A stretch of 33,516 bases of DNA from Fidelibacterota bacterium (lineage in GTDB: Bacteria; Fidelibacterota; UBA8477; JABMPR01): NCBI GenBank assembly GCA_024278595.1, contig JAJRSW010000038.1:1-33516 (forward strand), written 5' to 3'. Under the pieces are notes generated by a model. The model did not search any database. It worked only from the letters and a program-made list of their open reading frames with translations, and was not told where the DNA came from. How positions within the stretch are numbered: position 1 is the stretch's first letter; each line of letters starts with the position of its first letter. Shown here in pieces: positions 31,712-33,516 of the stretch. Position numbers and translations under genes: made by a program.

Positions 31712-32304
31712 AGATCTTACCTGATAGCCTGGATCGAATTACCCAGCAGTTCTCCCGCTTCCCGGGCATTGGGAAGAAGACTGCTCAACGCATGGCCTTC
31801 CAGCTACTGGAATGGAACCGGGAAGATGTTCAGCTTCTCGGTGAAGTCATCATTGGGAGCAATGACAAATTAAAGCATTGCTCCGTATGTAATCTCATTA
31901 CAGAGGCCGATCCATGTCCAGTGTGTCTGGATACCCGCCGTGATGCTTCCATCCTTTGTGTCGTTGAGGATTCCAAAGATGTCCTGGCACTTGAAGAGAC
32001 CAGCCGCTTTAATGGAAAATATCACATATTAGGCGGCGTATTATCTCCCTTGGAGGGGATCGGACCAGACCAGTTGCATATCAAGTCCTTGATGGCCCGG
32101 CTGGATGCCATCGATGAGATCATTGTTGCCATGAATCCCAGTGTGGAAGGCGAGACAACATCATTATATCTGGCCAAGCTACTCCAGGATCGTCAGATAA
32201 AGATCACGCGACTGGCAAGAGGGATTCCCACTGGTGGTGATCTGGAGTATATTGACGGCGTTACTTTAGGCAGAGCTCTAGATGATAGGCATGAATTAAA
32301 ATGA
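31708..32304 (+). CDS. recR: Recombination mediator protein RecR
   Basis: It works with RecO/RecF to load RecA on gapped DNA. The 198-aa protein has the N-terminal HhH motif ([20 protein letters not shown]), the C4 zinc finger ([16 protein letters not shown]), and a Toprim domain ([15 protein letters not shown] ... [14 protein letters not shown]), ending in the C-terminal [16 protein letters not shown] block. It is joined to ybaB and pgsA by ATGA overlaps (31708-31711 and 32301-32304), so it is translated in a coupled string. Confidence 0.96.
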   Translation: MKILPDSLDRITQQFSRFPGIGKKTAQRMAFQLLEWNREDVQLLGEVIIGSNDKLKHCSVCNLITEADPCPVCLDTRRDASILCVVEDSKDVLALEETSRFNGKYHILGGVLSPLEGIGPDQLHIKSLMARLDAIDEIIVAMNPSVEGETTSLYLAKLLQDRQIKITRLARGIPTGGDLEYIDGVTLGRALDDRHELK

Positions 32305-32894
32305 TCCATAATTTACCAAACATTCTGACTGTTTTTCGCATCGTTATTACCCCCCTGATCGTGTGGTTCCTTATCGGCTTTGATGGCTTTACCATTCACC
32401 TGGTGGCGGTGATCCTGTTTCTCATCGCCTCATTGACCGATCTATTTGATGGAATGCTGGCCCGCAAGCTGCAGGTGGTAAGTGAGTTCGGTAAATTTAT
32501 GGACCCTCTGGCAGATAAGATCCTGGTCAACAGTACGTTTATCACCCTCAATATCATGGATATCATGCCCATTTGGATCACTGCGGTTGTGATCTTGCGC
32601 GATATGCTGGTCACATTGCTAAGGTGGGGGATGCTGTCCAATGGTGCCTCCATGAACACCAGTCAACTGGCCAAATTAAAAACTACTTTTCAGTATATTT
32701 CCATGTACGTGGGACTGGTATTCATCCTCATGGGACATTTTGAGGTTCTGGATGGTCTGGTAGCCTGGCTGGAAGAATGGTTCGTCACTGAGACTATCTT
32801 TATTTTGACCGGCCTGATCACAGCCTACACCGGTTTCCATTACCTCTGGATCAATAGGTCATTCATCTCAACACTCTTTAAGGAAACGGAATGA
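32301..32894 (+). CDS. pgsA: CDP-diacylglycerol-glycerol-3-phosphate 3-phosphatidyltransferase
   Basis: This inner-membrane enzyme makes phosphatidylglycerophosphate from CDP-diacylglycerol and glycerol-3-phosphate. The CDP-alcohol phosphotransferase motif D-x2-D-G-x2-A-R-x8-G-x3-D-x3-D is visible in LTDLFDGMLARKLQVVSEFG then KFMDPLADK. There are about five hydrophobic segments, and NLPNILTVFRIVITPLIVW at the N-terminus is typical of PgsA. It is followed by pgpA, which performs the next step, with an ATGA overlap. Confidence 0.94.
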   Translation: MIHNLPNILTVFRIVITPLIVWFLIGFDGFTIHLVAVILFLIASLTDLFDGMLARKLQVVSEFGKFMDPLADKILVNSTFITLNIMDIMPIWITAVVILRDMLVTLLRWGMLSNGASMNTSQLAKLKTTFQYISMYVGLVFILMGHFEVLDGLVAWLEEWFVTETIFILTGLITAYTGFHYLWINRSFISTLFKETE

Positions 32895-33346
32895 TCCCAC
32901 TGCTCCGGGCCTTTACCTCAGTAGGGTTTGTGGGACGGATCCCGGGGGCACCGGGCACTTACGGATCACTTGTCACCCTGGTGCTGGCATATTTATGGTC
33001 CACTTCAGTCACTGGGAACACTTTCTTCACCCTTGCATTGATCATCGTTCTGACTGGCCTGGGCATCCGCGCCTCATCAATTGTGGCCAATTCCATAGGT
33101 GTTGAGGATCCCGGTGAGATCGTGATTGATGAACTGGTCGGCCAATGGATCGCCCTCCTGGCTATTCCTCATTTTTGGGGATATTGGTTGGCCGCTTTCA
33201 TTCTATTTCGAATATTTGATATTTGGAAACCCTGGATCATTGACCGGGTGCAGCACTTGCCAGGCGGCTGGGGGATCATGCTGGATGATGTTCTGGCCGG
33301 TTTGTTAACCCTGCTCTTAATTCAGGGAACGGCAGCTATTTTATGA
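32891..33346 (+). CDS. pgpA: Phosphatidylglycerophosphatase A
   Basis: It removes the phosphate from phosphatidylglycerophosphate to give phosphatidylglycerol, completing the pathway begun by PgsA. Conserved parts are GRIPGAPGTYGSLVTL, the acidic EDPGEIVIDELVGQWIAL, FRIFDIWKPW and the GGWGIMLDDVLAG block. The protein is 151 aa, membrane-associated and complete. Its start overlaps pgsA and its stop overlaps cinA (ATGA, 33343-33346). Confidence 0.94.
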   Translation: MIPLLRAFTSVGFVGRIPGAPGTYGSLVTLVLAYLWSTSVTGNTFFTLALIIVLTGLGIRASSIVANSIGVEDPGEIVIDELVGQWIALLAIPHFWGYWLAAFILFRIFDIWKPWIIDRVQHLPGGWGIMLDDVLAGLLTLLLIQGTAAIL

Positions 33347-33516
33347 GCCAAATACAAGCTATCACCATATCCATTGGAGATGAGCTCCTCTCTGGGAAAA
33401 CCATTGACTCTAATAACGCTTTTCTCTCGCAACAACTGAATCTGATCGGAATCCCGGTAGTGAAAAAACTCATCGTCGGGGATGTTAAACAAGACATCAT
33501 CGATGCCCTTGATTGG
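33343..33516 (+). CDS. cinA: CinA-like protein, N-terminal part (runs off the window)
   Basis: The first 58 codons are open to the window edge. ISIGDELLSGKTIDSNNAFLSQQL and the VVKKLIVGDVKQDIIDAL stretch match the MoCF-like N-terminal domain of CinA/nicotinamide mononucleotide deamidase proteins. ATG 33343 overlaps the pgpA stop. The C-terminal deamidase domain would lie beyond the window, so completeness cannot be judged. Confidence 0.88.
   Translation, partial: MSQIQAITISIGDELLSGKTIDSNNAFLSQQLNLIGIPVVKKLIVGDVKQDIIDALDW

Overview
The window looks like a chromosomal segment of a Gram-negative bacterium of the Fibrobacterota-Chlorobiota-Bacteroidota (FCB) kind. The evidence is a secreted protein ending in a type IX secretion (T9SS) type A sorting domain with the 'YPNPFNP' signature, two lipoproteins, a bacterial small SRP RNA, and FCB-style housekeeping genes. 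Candidatus Marinimicrobia (Neomarinimicrobiota) or a relative such as Calditrichota would fit, but this cannot be proved from the window. There are no phage genes, CRISPR arrays or tRNA genes that I can see.

Layout. (1) 1-3659 is an accessory, partly decayed zone: a small Cys-containing protein, a T9SS-exported beta-propeller-like protein, an orphan second sorting domain in the same frame after the stop, a signal-peptide gene cut off by an IS21-type remnant (3' part of istB plus the element end), and a 252-bp MITE-like element. (2) 3660-9763 (minus) is a tight five-gene operon: a small three-helix membrane protein, a sodium/solute symporter with a soluble C-terminal tail, a secreted endonuclease/exonuclease/phosphatase-fold protein, glycogen synthase (glgA) and ADP-glucose pyrophosphorylase (glgC). 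(3) 9953-14957 holds a tRNA methylthiotransferase (mtaB-like), a palindromic repeat element, and a divergent pair of OFA-type MFS transporter and NAD-type malic enzyme, with a terminator after each. (4) 15467-18600 holds a drug/metabolite transporter, a phosphodiester-glycosidase lipoprotein, a fragment of an integron integrase, an orphan PIN-domain toxin and about 700 bp of decayed sequence. (5) 18608-28606 (plus) holds a ferredoxin/geranylgeranyl-reductase pair, a DnaQ-DinG exonuclease-helicase, hutH, a lipoprotein, obg, dprA and an M18 aminopeptidase. (6) 28607-33516 is the conserved block ffs - dnaX - ybaB - recR - pgsA - pgpA - cinA, mostly joined by ATGA stop/start overlaps. A second MITE copy sits between dnaX and ybaB.

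How the genes work together. The minus-strand operon links solute uptake and an exported phosphoesterase-fold enzyme to glycogen storage. The malic enzyme/MFS pair suggests carboxylate exchange around malate and pyruvate. The Fd/GGR pair suggests reduction of isoprenoid chains. The final block combines SRP RNA, DNA replication/repair and phosphatidylglycerol synthesis.

I did not find a complete new defence or mobile system. The most original signals are two families of short non-autonomous elements: one with 27-28 bp terminal inverted repeats in two inverted copies 28 kb apart, one a large palindrome present once whole and twice in part. Next come the integron-integrase scar beside the PIN toxin and the symporter/small-subunit/glycogen operon.
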